Origin: Symsagittifera roscoffensis
Taxonomy: Eukaryota > Xenacoelomorpha > Acoela > Convolutidae
Length of the DNA stretch: 64,000 nt
Direction of reading: 5' to 3'
NCBI RefSeq assembly: GCF_963678635.1
Contig: NC_087062.1
Location: 48,099,283-48,163,282 of the forward strand
Position numbers and translations under genes: made by a program. Of this stretch, positions 1 through 10,211 are shown one piece after another; positions within the stretch are counted from its first letter, which is position 1; the number at the start of each line of letters is the position of its first letter. A model generated the notes under the pieces. That model did no database searches. It was not told where the DNA came from and saw only the letters and a program-made list of their open reading frames with translations.

Positions 1-227
1 GCTTTGTAAGAACCTAAGCATTTGCACCGAGGAACCAAGAGCAGGCAGCTTTTTAAAACAGAGAATCTCCCTGGCAATACAGATTGCGAACGCCGCTTGC
101 GTTCTCGGAACAATAAATGACAAAATAACTTTCGACGAAATTTTTTTTCTTGTAACACTTGTATATTATATTGTCTCGTGTCGAGTTGCGTGTTCTTATT
201 GAAGAAACGTAACCCGTATCGATTTTA
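1..227. other. Left flank of the LTR retrotransposon
   Basis: This is unassigned host-like DNA up to the first base of the left LTR. A 57-codon minus-strand open stretch ends at 53 and abuts the LTR. It could be the tail of a gene interrupted by the insertion, but nothing in it is recognisable. Confidence 0.4.
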
Positions 228-1111
228 TGTAACATTCGCCCAAATACTACACAGCGACGGAGCGTAGAAAAAGTACCTATTAACGACTGGCAGGCGTCAG
301 TTACCTTAATCCTACTCGCTTTTCACCGTCTCGACCTTGCCAGTTGATTTTCTGGTCTGTCTAGGGCTAAGTAAAAAGTTACTATTTTTAGGCCATCAGT
401 CAAACGACTTTTGATCAGCTTTCGTTTGCATGCGAACACAACCACATAGCTGAGTCTCGGATCCTCAGACTACGTGATTGTCATTAAAAACACGGCTCAA
501 ACAACCTATTTTAATATGTTTTTGTGTGACAGTTCTATATTAAATCCATTGGAGATGGATTGACCCTTTCCTCTTTCTAGCTACTCATATTCTGAAATAT
601 CAAATAATAACGGTGTTAATTAAGAGATCTATGACATTCCAGCAGCTATAAAGTTAGTTTATACAGTCCCTTCACATAGAACAGTCTCTGGGGGACCAAG
701 CCTCCGCTCCCGTGATATTCCGGCGATAACGCTCTTATCTCTTCTGATTTGCGTCCCGGGAGGGTTCCGTGGTATATTTCTTCCCCCACTGAAGCCTCCT
801 TCTCCACCAATATTCACTGCTAAGTGTCTTATCGTGCGTTGTTGCCACGATAAGAGGCTTCGTACTTTCCGTCTCTTGTACGACTGTTTTTCACAATATC
901 TGTCGTTGTTCTTAATTTTGTCACTTTTTCAGTCAAAATGGCCGTTTTTCGTATTTCTGAGAAATATTCTTCTTCCAATCGAAATTTTAAAAATAAAAAT
1001 TCCAGAATATTCCGACCCTCCTTCGCAAAACTTTTTCGTCAATAAGGCCTTTAGTCGTTCTTTTTTACGTCGCCGGAAGGTTGTGTTGTGCCAGTATGGC
1101 AGAATGGCACA
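228..1111 (-). repeat. 3' LTR
   Basis: This 884 bp repeat is the downstream LTR for the minus-strand transcript. It matches 23851-24734 except for about 8 substitutions seen by eye, and has TG...CA ends. The open frames inside it are not conserved coding sequence. A minus-strand ATTAAA at about 509-514 could serve as a polyadenylation signal; the 5' LTR has AATAAA at the equivalent place. Confidence 0.95.
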
Positions 1112-1119
1112 TACTCCCC
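1112..1119 (-). other. Polypurine tract of the LTR element
   Basis: Read on the minus strand, the bases next to the 3' LTR are GGGGAGTA, a short purine-rich run. This is where plus-strand priming is expected in a reverse-transcribing element. Confidence 0.6.
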
Positions 1120-1894
1120 GGACAGTCCCCATCAATGTCCCTATTGATCGCATAACACCGGGTTATCGTCAAGTAGTTATCCAGTTTTCTGTAATCAATC
1201 TTACAAATCGCATAAGAAAATGAAACTTATCTACCCCACCTCAACTCACTACGTGTTCACAAATGGCATCGTACTACATCTCACTGCCTTTCAACATTTT
1301 CACAAAATTTGCACCATGAGGAGTGTCCTAGATAAAATTTCTTTTCTGACTACTTACGTCGTCTTGCCATAAAACTTCTTTTCGTTCTTTGTGATTAAAA
1401 AGTGGGACGTGGCACGGCCACGCACCCGTTAAAATTAACTTAACGTCACTCACCAAGTATAATCAGTCATTTATGCGGTCCTTTCAATATTAAAACTAAG
1501 AAACTCTGTGGCTAGGAAAGTTATTGAGCTACCCACCCTTCTCGAGCGAGTTTACTCAAACTTACCATGTCGCCACACAGTGAATTTGTGTCTTACACAG
1601 GTTAAAAACTTCAGTCGTGAATAAATAGGTAAATATACTCTTTTAGTTTCCTCATATACATACATAAATAGCCATAACTAAAATCAACAATTTCAACAAT
1701 TTTAACAATTGCAACATTTTCAAAGTTTGGTTTGACCAAACTCAATCAAAACAGAAAGTTTCACAAGTTCAATAATCAAAACTTGGTTGATTGGTTTAAG
1801 TTTTAACACACAAGGACAATCAAGTTTTTTCTCCTTCTCTTCCTCTCTTGCTCACGTCTTCACTTGTTCTCTTCGTTCATCATCTTCATTATCT
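1120..1894 (-). other. 3' untranslated region of the LTR element
   Basis: This AT-rich stretch lies between the last open frame and the polypurine tract. It contains CAA/TTG-rich simple sequence near 1680-1800 (repeated CAATTT- and TTGGTT-like units). I see no coding signal in it. Confidence 0.5.
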
Positions 1895-2242
1895 TCATTC
1901 CATCGCTTCTCCATCCTGATGTTCAGCGTCACTGTCTTCCAGAACTTTTTCCAGCATGTCCATAGAGTTGCGGGCCGTGCCCCAACTCTCCTGTTCCAAC
2001 AGCCTCGGTTTGCAACAAGGTAGCAAGTCCACATTCACCTTCTGCTCCCGGTTCCTGCAAAAGCTGTTGTGAAGACATAGGTTCACGTTTCGTTCTAGGT
2101 CAGCTCTTAAGACCTCTTTCTTCTCATCTTCAGTTACACAAGGCGCTCCAGCTACCCGCTTCACCGCTGTGGTGACCGCGTTTCTGTGCGTCAAGAATGC
2201 TCTCTTATAGGCTCCTGGTCCTATATCTAGCTGGAAAGATTG
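1895..2242 (-). CDS. In-frame C-terminal extension beyond the giant ORF stop
   Basis: The giant polyprotein stops at a TAG (2243-2245), but the same frame then stays open for about 116 codons to the stop at 1895. The tail is charged, with a Cys-containing patch and an acidic end (LEDSDAEHQDGEAME). Only one stop separates it from the upstream protein, and TAG is followed by CAA TCT. This suggests either readthrough or a single nonsense change. No family was recognised. Confidence 0.45.
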   Translation of the reverse strand, partial: QSFQLDIGPGAYKRAFLTHRNAVTTAVKRVAGAPCVTEDEKKEVLRADLERNVNLCLHNSFCRNREQKVNVDLLPCCKPRLLEQESWGTARNSMDMLEKVLEDSDAEHQDGEAME

Positions 2243-5200
2243 CTAGGCTTCCGTGTTCCTCGACATGTGACGCTTCGCGCGTTCATACATCCATGATGTC
2301 ATCACTGCACGGAACCAAGGCATCAATCTTTGCCTTGACCATATTCTTTCAATGGCTTTAGGTATCCGCAGAACCTTGCAGGTGGTTCTAAAAAGATCCA
2401 ATTCACGACTCATCTTCACGTTGCTCAGCTGCTCAGGAGTCGGCACGGCCGTCTCCTGCTCATTCGTGTCCGCGTTAGCCTCCAGCCATCTCACTGCCAG
2501 CATGGCACTAACCACCATGATTGACACCTGTTGATTCTGATCGGGCAACCCCGTAGAGTATAACTCCTCCACGTCCCATACTAGCATCAGATTTCCGCGT
2601 TTGGGGTACCACAACGTCTGCGCCAAGCAGTGGCAAGGATACTCCCCATGGGTTCTCACTATGTTACTTCGGGTCCGATACCCTGAGGCTCCCAGCAACG
2701 GTTCCACCTCCATCAGAATTCTGTGTAAGTCGTCTTTTTCTTCTATTGTGGGGAATTCAGTGGGTAAGGCTCCACTCGCTTTCTGTTTCTGGAACTCACT
2801 CACATTGCCTTCACTTAATCTCAGAAACTCTTCACCCACCACGTCTTGCAACTCGCCTTCAGATCTCTTCGGGACTGCCCGAAAGATCTTTGCCAACAAA
2901 TCATGTGACCTCTCCGACATCCTGGCCAACCTCACGCACTTTGGCACAGAGAAAAGTTGATCAATCAACACCTGCTGTGTCCTCGCATCCATCACCACCA
3001 TGTGTGTAGGATATCTACTACTGCAATATGGTGCGGAGCTTGAACCCACCAGATACTTTGAACCAGTCGGTTTATGATAGGCCTCACTATCTTTCAGATT
3101 CATCTCGTTCTCCAGAGCTTCTCTCCAGCCTCCGATCTTCTGCTCTGTCTGCAATGCTCCAGGGAATACTTCCACGCTGAGGGACGTCACTAGCTCATGG
3201 GCACGCTCCAGACGCTCAAGCGATTCAATCGAACTCGTCATGCTACAAAATCCCAAGGCTGTGATCAAATTTACGTCCGTCACCCCAAGACAGTCCGCGA
3301 CCAATTCCATGCCACTTTTATCCGACATGCTCAGTCTTCCGTACAATCGTGCCAGTTGCCGATGCTGCTCGCTCAGCGTAACCAGGAAGTGTCCCAGGTT
3401 ACAAACATGTCCTTCCATCCCACTGTGTTGAGCCAGGCATGTGCCTTGCTTCAACCAATTACTCGATGGACCTTCCTCGGACAGCTCCGTGGATGGGTTG
3501 CTCTTCCGCTTCGTCAATCTCATGGCCAGCAGATGATGTATCATGGCCAGATCATGTAAACTCGCGTCATCATCTAGGTCTAACGTGATATCCGCCGTCA
3601 TGTCCCAGATTAAACCGGCATTAGGATGAGGGCACCAAGAAGGCTTCATGAGTTCCCACATCGTCACTAGACTGGTTTTCAAGGGACCGTCCCAAGAACC
3701 ACAATCAAAACTCACTTGCCCCTTTAGCTCGGGAACCGAGGGTTCGACCACTCGTTCTTCCAAGATAATTCCCAGCTTGGGTTGTTCCACCATCAGCATC
3801 CCAGTCTCCTTAATACGTTCAACCCAGAAATTGAGTACTATGACTTGCTCATAGTCGAAGTACGCTTCCCTGGCTTCTTCATTCACGAAGGGATTATACG
3901 CCATCCCCGGTATGCCAGACACATATTGGAATGACTTCAGTTTCCCTAGTGTTGCAAACTCTTTTTGTCCTCTGACCGCTTCAATCAACTCCCGGCTCAC
4001 TTTCAATTCTTTGTTGGAATATCTTCTCACCTCTTCCAACTTGCGATAGCTCTCCATGTCATTCGACTCCTTGTTTGGTACAGTCAACGGCATGTCCTGA
4101 TATAGTTCCAGGAGTGCCCTAAGGAAGTTCCTTTCGCAATCAACTCCCTTTTGCCGAATGATCTTTATACATTCTCCCAAAACAGTAGTGGGGATACGAT
4201 CCACCACGAACCTGACAAAGCAAAGGGCATCCTTACGCTTAGCCCATGCTATCGCAGACTCGTCTTTTGAAATCAACGCTCGCAGAGCTTCCATCAACTC
4301 CAGCTCCTGTTCCCGTGATTTCGAATCATTACTGGCTTCATACTCCGCCCTCTTGATGCCCATCAAGCACCAAGCCAACCGTACTTGCAGATCAGTTCTC
4401 ACGCAAGGATGAGCCAGGTATGCTGCCACCGTAGCAGGTGCATGCATCGCCTCGTCAAAGTATCTCTGGAGGGCCGCCCTCCAGGAGATTTCTAGTAGTT
4501 TTTCCAATCCAATTTCGTTCGCTTCAGAGGACATTACCGTGCCGTATTCTTTTCGATTTAAGTTCGAATTTTCCGTGAGCTCTTTCAGATGTTCCTGCAT
4601 GGCTCGCTTCTCGCTCCAAGCCATCAGGTGCCCTCTCGCGGAGTTTGTCGCTTTCAACATTTCCACATAACCTCCTGCTGGATCTCCCATGTGGACTGAT
4701 TCTGGCACAGTAACTCGACTGTACTCGACCACGTCGAGTTGTCCTTCCAGCTTCAACTTGGCTATGTTGGTCCGCGAGGGCCTGTAATCTTCAAGTCCTC
4801 CAGATCCACATTGACTGATGATCTCCATCTCTAATTTAGTGTCTGCCAGGGTTCGTGCTGTTTTCTTTGATCTTACGGCAGTCGTGGTCAGACCAGCCAA
4901 GAGCATAGGGGGTATCAGATTCTCTTTTTCTCCCCCTCTCAGCGTTGCACTATCTCCTTGCCCGCTCTCGCCTGAACGACCTGCGCTCGTTAAAGAGGTC
5001 ACCACTGCGTTGGCTCTCGACTTCACCACTCTCGGGTTCATGGCTCGACTTCCTGTCTTCCCTTTTAGTCGCTTCAGCCCCTTCCTGGCTCGTCTAACAG
5101 GTAATTTCTTTGCAACCTGCTGATCATCGGCACTGTCTTCTGTTACTGACTCGGTCAGAACATCCGACTCCATGGAGTTCACTATTTTCTCCAGGACCTC

Positions 5201-8200
5201 ACGCATGATGGGTTGGTTCAACCCCACTTTCATTATGGACTGCGTCCCATATCGCCTTATCACGTCCCATGATCTTTCCATGAAATTCACTCGGCTCCAG
5301 GTTGTTCCTGTCTTGCCTTCTAGCTCACTCTGATATCTCTCCCATTCCTCTTCCGGCAACGTGCTCAGGAAGGATACCCTCATTGATTCTTCGATTTTTC
5401 TCCTCCTTGGTGACTCATGGAGCAATCTCTGCGGATCCCTGCTTTGGCACTCTCTCGCCTGGCTTATTGGGTCTATCGGGGATAAGTCGGCCGACGCCTC
5501 CTTTGTAGGGGACATGAAAGACGATGGCGTCATTAGCAATAGACTTCCATCGACTTCCCCATCGTCGTCTTCACTAAACCGGTATTCTAGCAAGTCTCTC
5601 TCTAACGCTCCCAGATCCGTCTCACCCGGTTTTCCCGTCTTTCCCTCGGTATCGTTGTCGGCATGATCCATCAAATCATCATCACCTGCATCAGGTTTCG
5701 GCCTGGGTCCTGAAGGTCCTTGTCGTGAGTCAGTGCCCGAGTCCGGCCGAGCCGGGACGGTCATGTCTCCTGCATGATAAAACAACTCATCATTCACCAG
5801 GAATTCTACAGATTCCTCGCCATGTGGTGCTAGGTCCTCTATCGTTATATATGAGCCCCCTCTGCTCTCCTTTGCCACTTCCATCATCACTACCTTCACT
5901 TCTCCTGACCACTTCAGTCTTGATAAGTCATCCGTGGGAGAATACACTTCGTTCCACATTTCGGCTGAGACCTCTGGTCTCCTGGAAGGTAGTGCCTTGA
6001 TCTTCTTCCTACTCCAAGCATCAGGAAATGAGAAGTCGAATGTGTGCGCGGCTGCCACATTCCAACCGATGAAGCGCGGCTCCATCCCTTCACTCGACTT
6101 CAACATTCTCTTCTCTGCATCACGAGCTGCTCCGATGCGAGGGGCAATGATGGGAGATGTGACTCCCAACAACATCCTCCTTATCGGTGGATATCGAGGG
6201 CATTGATCCGGCAGCGGCCTGGACCCAGATAGCCACGCTTGCTGGTTCTCTTTGGCGTGTGCATAGGCCTCTGGTAAGAGTGGCACTCCCATAGCCGCTC
6301 CCGTATCCTTTACTACTGGTCTTAAGTTCCACAGCTTCGGGTTGAACTGGATATGAGAAAGTTCCTCACGGCCCATTCGGCATTTGAAGTGGTTGTTGAA
6401 ATCCATCAACATCCAACCTGGCTCCGCTATTCTTCCGAACAGCCTATCGTCACTGGCCAGCCCTCTCAACTCACTCTGTTCTACCCAGTTCAGCACGGAA
6501 CAGTCCACGACTGAGACCAGGTTGACGTACAACACCGAATTCCTGTACGCCTTAACTTGTACATCCGGGAACACAAAAGACATCACCGGTCCATACACCA
6601 CTGTGACGAATTCCCTCAGTCCGTGGACCAGAGCCAACGGATCAATCCGCATCATGACAGCCAAGTCCGTCAGTAAGGGCATGCCACAATACTGCTTACT
6701 CTCGCCCGCATTCGTCGCCACCTTGTCTTCTCCCGTGACGCTTCTGTTCTGTTGTAAGAGGTATTGAAGCAGGAGAGTCCTCCAGTCTTTCATCTTCTTG
6801 AGCGAGGCGGTTTCCAAATGTGCATTGAACTCACGACTCCTCGGTCCCTGTAGTTGTTCAGGGTAACATAACAGCACAAGCAAATCACCCAGTCGACCGT
6901 AGGTCATGGCAATCAGAGTAAGGAGTCCATCCAATCTCAAATCTGCTAACGCCTGGGTGAAGAGATTCGCTGGCCCCTTCACGAAATTTTCGTGACCAAA
7001 TGTCACGTACAAGGCTAATACCAGGCCAATCGATAACTTCCTGATGTCTTTGACAAAACTCGCGATCAAGTTCCGGGATGCCCTAGGATAGCACGTCGAT
7101 AGGAAGGATGGCGTCCATCCCACTCCCATTCCTCCCAAGATAGCATCCGATCGTTCGTACTGTGCCCTCGTGGCTAGCACGTCAGCTTGGAACTTGTCCA
7201 GTGACATCGTGTTTACGTCCTGCATTAGTTTCAACATCATGCCCCCAGTTAACTCCCGGGCATCAAACAGGTTTTTCAGGTACACGTGTATCTCCTTTAT
7301 CACTGCCGGCGCGTGCTCGAACGCGTCCTCACCCAAGGTGCACAGCCTTGGTGACAAGTACAACCATATGTTGTTGTGCGGCTTCGTGCGCAAAGCCATT
7401 GCCATGAGATCTTCTTCGGCTGCTGTCATGTTCTTCCTGACTGTCATGCCCAGCTCATTCTCGGCCTGATCCATCTGTCTGAACCAGAGATCATCAGCCA
7501 CCTGTTGCACTAACAGATGATCGTCATCCACCCCTGGTCTTAGTTTCAGCAATCTGGCAAAGTTGGACAGCTCCAACCCCAGAACTTCGTCTAGCACCAA
7601 CCGAGTCGTGCTACAATCTCTGAGCCCCTGTATGGCATTCGAAATGTCAGCCCAAACGGCGGGAAGCTCAGATCGGGACGGGTAGTAATTGTCCGGGTCC
7701 ACTACTCTGTTTGGGGCAGGAATTATCACATTGAACCTCCCCTCTGCTATTGTTGTGACCATTGTGTATACAAATTGAAGGGGTTCTGGTAATGCAGCGT
7801 ACCCTGGTGACAATACAAAGATCACCTTCACCACATTCATGGTGAAGCGTTGTCTTGCTGCTGCCTCTACCTCAGCCATCGCCGAGAGCAGTGTCATTAT
7901 CGCCTCCTCTATGACCTCGTTACTCGGGATCGACCCATCCGTCAGACGTGACAATAAGCCCCTGCTTTGCAGATGATCATTTGAGCCTGCAACCACTATT
8001 ACCTGCGGCTCCATACTGACCACCCTTCGCACACTTATCATCATGCCGATTGCTTTTCCCCAGTCCAACTTAGGTGCTGTCAAGAAAATCACGTCGGGCC
8101 AAAAGAGGGAACGGGGCGTGTTGAGATAATCGGAACTGGCCACGATCAGATACTTTGCGGCTTTCTTCTCTAAGGGATCGTAAGCAGCGAACAGGCCATC

Positions 8201-10012
8201 GCCTATTGGGGCCTTCAGTTTCCCATATCTCTGTTCATCTCCATCTACCGTAGTCGTTCTGGGGTAGTCCCTTGAATACTCGCCAGGCGTCTGACCGGGT
8301 GGTTTAGCGAACTGCCTGTACATCTTATGATGCTTGTTATTGGGCTTGTTCTCTGTCTGAAACTTGCCCCTTCGAGCAGGTGGCGTCAGTTCCCGGGCTC
8401 TCTGTCTGACGTCCGTGAGGGATCGTGTGTTCAAGGGTCCAAAGGTAATGTCCTGAGGCAACCCGTTCAAGTCTGCATGTCGGAGCGTAGTCGCAGAGCT
8501 GAACTGCTCCTGCTCTGCTAGCAGCCAATCCACGCCTGGTATCCGATACAATCGCGACACCGTGGGACTTTCTCCGCCAATCATTCTCATCGCGTCCTCC
8601 CGACATGTCAGGGTATTCATGTTCAGCTTCGTGGACATGTCCGTCTTATACTGTCCCCAATGACTAGGGTCTGATCGATTCCAAAGCAGCAGGCTGCCTG
8701 GTTCAACTCCTTCCGCAGGCACGGCGCTCGTAGACGATCCTGCTACTGGAGCAGGGTTTGCCGTGGCGGGCGGATCGTTCCTCCTAGACACGGTCTGGGA
8801 GTTATTCCTGTTCTGAACCACTGATCTGCCGAGTCGGCTTTCAAGCGGTTGTGTTCTGGGAGGAGGAGCAGTCCCTAGCCTCTCTCTCACGTTTGAGCTC
8901 GGAGCGGTGGGTGCGGCTACAACCGTCTCCATCGCCAAGGGCCCTAGGCGGTTGACGAGGGATTCGGGCACGCTTGCCCTTATTCTGCTTCCTCCGGTCG
9001 TTGAACTGGTCCGAGCCAGAGAACTGGTCGCCCTCGACTCCTGCTCCATTTCTCTCAATTGCGTCTGAAATACATCATTCATCCAGTGTCTCCCTCGTTG
9101 GGTGTTGAAATGTATCCCATCTTTGGTAATCGCAACGTGATCAATCATGCGCAGCGTATTTTCGAGATCCAGAAGTGGCAACTCGCCAGGGTTGTTTCTC
9201 ACCAGATTACGGATCATTTCGTTCCACCGTGTCACGTTGCCGTTCATGAAATCTGCCACTGTGGTGCCCATCAGCGGGTTTTGTGGTATCGTGCACAGCA
9301 CCACAAACCTGGGCCTGTACTTCTCCTTCAGTTCATTCAGGAGGCATACCAGCAGAGGCTCCCACTTGCACTCGGGGGTCACTGGGGCTCTCGAGACGCC
9401 ATTAGTTCCTAGCATTATCACCAGTGTATCCAGGTGATCCTCGCTTTGGAATTCCATCATCTTGATGACCTGAGCCACTGAAGCTCCTCCAAAGGACAAG
9501 GTGGTTGTCTGACCATAGACGAAGATCTCATTCAGATCCCTCACCAAACTGTCTCCTATGATCAGGTGGCGGCTCCCTGGGGGAATCACCTGGTCGCTCG
9601 TAGCGGGGTTCCAGCTCATGTCATTCAGGCAAGCTCGAGGATGCTCCGCAGCTACTTGCGTGAACTGGTGCCGTGTCATCAGGTTCTTCCTGATATCTAC
9701 CACGCGGGACTTTTGATAGGTTCTGCCATGCGCCCTCCCCGGGGGCACTATTGTGTGGGGTGCTCGCTCCGAGCTATTTGATGACTGATCACGACGCTGG
9801 GAAGGAACGATCCTACCCAATGTCCGTCCAGAGGTCCTCCATTGTCGCTCTGGCCACTTGGTTGAACGATTCTTGCAACTGAGGGGCGAGGTAAGTGTCA
9901 GAAGGATCTGGTATCGTGAACCTCTGACTAGAAGCAGACAGTCGTGTCTGCTGAGGAGCCTCGGGCTCTCTCGATGCACGCAAATCCAGAACCTCGGTCT
10001 CTCTCGATACAC
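2243..10012 (-). CDS. Giant accessory polyprotein with SGNH/GDSL hydrolase domain
   Basis: This is a 2,589-codon open frame; its first 60 or so codons overlap the previous frame and are probably not used. Residues about 148-320 carry a full SGNH set: GDS (Ser155), a Gly in FGGAS, GTNG (Asn204) and DGIH (Asp298/His301). In other proteins this fold hydrolyses esters of lipids or sugars. A Pro/Ser/Arg-rich linker follows. A second stretch (roughly 630-790) has VIVVAGSNDH, resembling block III of another SGNH-like fold. The remaining 1,800 residues, largely helical and charged with an acidic/Ser-rich region near 1400-1550, were not recognised. I see no signal peptide or membrane segment, so it does not look like an envelope protein. 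It probably joins the frames at 9813-10754 through a frame change near 9813-9830. Confidence 0.75.
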   Translation of the reverse strand: MYRERPRFWICVHRESPRLLSRHDCLLLVRGSRYQILLTLTSPLSCKNRSTKWPERQWRTSGRTLGRIVPSQRRDQSSNSSERAPHTIVPPGRAHGRTYQKSRVVDIRKNLMTRHQFTQVAAEHPRACLNDMSWNPATSDQVIPPGSRHLIIGDSLVRDLNEIFVYGQTTTLSFGGASVAQVIKMMEFQSEDHLDTLVIMLGTNGVSRAPVTPECKWEPLLVCLLNELKEKYRPRFVVLCTIPQNPLMGTTVADFMNGNVTRWNEMIRNLVRNNPGELPLLDLENTLRMIDHVAITKDGIHFNTQRGRHWMNDVFQTQLREMEQESRATSSLARTSSTTGGSRIRASVPESLVNRLGPLAMETVVAAPTAPSSNVRERLGTAPPPRTQPLESRLGRSVVQNRNNSQTVSRRNDPPATANPAPVAGSSTSAVPAEGVEPGSLLLWNRSDPSHWGQYKTDMSTKLNMNTLTCREDAMRMIGGESPTVSRLYRIPGVDWLLAEQEQFSSATTLRHADLNGLPQDITFGPLNTRSLTDVRQRARELTPPARRGKFQTENKPNNKHHKMYRQFAKPPGQTPGEYSRDYPRTTTVDGDEQRYGKLKAPIGDGLFAAYDPLEKKAAKYLIVASSDYLNTPRSLFWPDVIFLTAPKLDWGKAIGMMISVRRVVSMEPQVIVVAGSNDHLQSRGLLSRLTDGSIPSNEVIEEAIMTLLSAMAEVEAAARQRFTMNVVKVIFVLSPGYAALPEPLQFVYTMVTTIAEGRFNVIIPAPNRVVDPDNYYPSRSELPAVWADISNAIQGLRDCSTTRLVLDEVLGLELSNFARLLKLRPGVDDDHLLVQQVADDLWFRQMDQAENELGMTVRKNMTAAEEDLMAMALRTKPHNNIWLYLSPRLCTLGEDAFEHAPAVIKEIHVYLKNLFDARELTGGMMLKLMQDVNTMSLDKFQADVLATRAQYERSDAILGGMGVGWTPSFLSTCYPRASRNLIASFVKDIRKLSIGLVLALYVTFGHENFVKGPANLFTQALADLRLDGLLTLIAMTYGRLGDLLVLLCYPEQLQGPRSREFNAHLETASLKKMKDWRTLLLQYLLQQNRSVTGEDKVATNAGESKQYCGMPLLTDLAVMMRIDPLALVHGLREFVTVVYGPVMSFVFPDVQVKAYRNSVLYVNLVSVVDCSVLNWVEQSELRGLASDDRLFGRIAEPGWMLMDFNNHFKCRMGREELSHIQFNPKLWNLRPVVKDTGAAMGVPLLPEAYAHAKENQQAWLSGSRPLPDQCPRYPPIRRMLLGVTSPIIAPRIGAARDAEKRMLKSSEGMEPRFIGWNVAAAHTFDFSFPDAWSRKKIKALPSRRPEVSAEMWNEVYSPTDDLSRLKWSGEVKVVMMEVAKESRGGSYITIEDLAPHGEESVEFLVNDELFYHAGDMTVPARPDSGTDSRQGPSGPRPKPDAGDDDLMDHADNDTEGKTGKPGETDLGALERDLLEYRFSEDDDGEVDGSLLLMTPSSFMSPTKEASADLSPIDPISQARECQSRDPQRLLHESPRRRKIEESMRVSFLSTLPEEEWERYQSELEGKTGTTWSRVNFMERSWDVIRRYGTQSIMKVGLNQPIMREVLEKIVNSMESDVLTESVTEDSADDQQVAKKLPVRRARKGLKRLKGKTGSRAMNPRVVKSRANAVVTSLTSAGRSGESGQGDSATLRGGEKENLIPPMLLAGLTTTAVRSKKTARTLADTKLEMEIISQCGSGGLEDYRPSRTNIAKLKLEGQLDVVEYSRVTVPESVHMGDPAGGYVEMLKATNSARGHLMAWSEKRAMQEHLKELTENSNLNRKEYGTVMSSEANEIGLEKLLEISWRAALQRYFDEAMHAPATVAAYLAHPCVRTDLQVRLAWCLMGIKRAEYEASNDSKSREQELELMEALRALISKDESAIAWAKRKDALCFVRFVVDRIPTTVLGECIKIIRQKGVDCERNFLRALLELYQDMPLTVPNKESNDMESYRKLEEVRRYSNKELKVSRELIEAVRGQKEFATLGKLKSFQYVSGIPGMAYNPFVNEEAREAYFDYEQVIVLNFWVERIKETGMLMVEQPKLGIILEERVVEPSVPELKGQVSFDCGSWDGPLKTSLVTMWELMKPSWCPHPNAGLIWDMTADITLDLDDDASLHDLAMIHHLLAMRLTKRKSNPSTELSEEGPSSNWLKQGTCLAQHSGMEGHVCNLGHFLVTLSEQHRQLARLYGRLSMSDKSGMELVADCLGVTDVNLITALGFCSMTSSIESLERLERAHELVTSLSVEVFPGALQTEQKIGGWREALENEMNLKDSEAYHKPTGSKYLVGSSSAPYCSSRYPTHMVVMDARTQQVLIDQLFSVPKCVRLARMSERSHDLLAKIFRAVPKRSEGELQDVVGEEFLRLSEGNVSEFQKQKASGALPTEFPTIEEKDDLHRILMEVEPLLGASGYRTRSNIVRTHGEYPCHCLAQTLWYPKRGNLMLVWDVEELYSTGLPDQNQQVSIMVVSAMLAVRWLEANADTNEQETAVPTPEQLSNVKMSRELDLFRTTCKVLRIPKAIERIWSRQRLMPWFRAVMTSWMYERAKRHMSRNTEA

Positions 10013-10211
10013 ACAGCTCCTGAGCTGTTGTCCCGGGGCGTGTGTCGTTGGATCCCTCCGAGGATCTCATGCTCGCCAGATCTTCCGGTGACACTTGGCT
10101 CACCTTGGCCATATACAGCTCCTTCAGGTGCTTTATTTCATCCTCCTTATAAGCCACCTGTAGATCTTCGTATTTCTTCTTCCATTCGTCCCTTTCTCGA
10201 GCTATTGCCCT
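9813..10211 (-). CDS. Coiled-coil segment of the accessory polyprotein
   Basis: The frame is open from the TAG at 10212 to 9813. It continues the charged heptad-like region begun upstream (runs of Lys/Glu with Leu spacing), then becomes a Ser/Glu-rich linker with repeated SREPE-like units. It is in the same frame as 10212-10754. A frame change near its end leads into the giant SGNH frame. It is best read as the middle of one polyprotein rather than a separate gene. Confidence 0.6.
   Translation of the reverse strand, partial: RAIARERDEWKKKYEDLQVAYKEDEIKHLKELYMAKVSQVSPEDLASMRSSEGSNDTRPGTTAQELCVSRETEVLDLRASREPEAPQQTRLSASSQRFTIPDPSDTYLAPQLQESFNQVARATMEDLWTDIG

Noticed and set aside
834..1223. 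Open frames inside both LTRs (also 24457-24738)
   Set aside because: They fall within LTR regulatory sequence, run past the LTR edge in one copy only, and resemble no protein.
2243..10012. Retroviral envelope
   Set aside because: No signal peptide, transmembrane helix or furin-like site was seen; position after pol alone is not enough.
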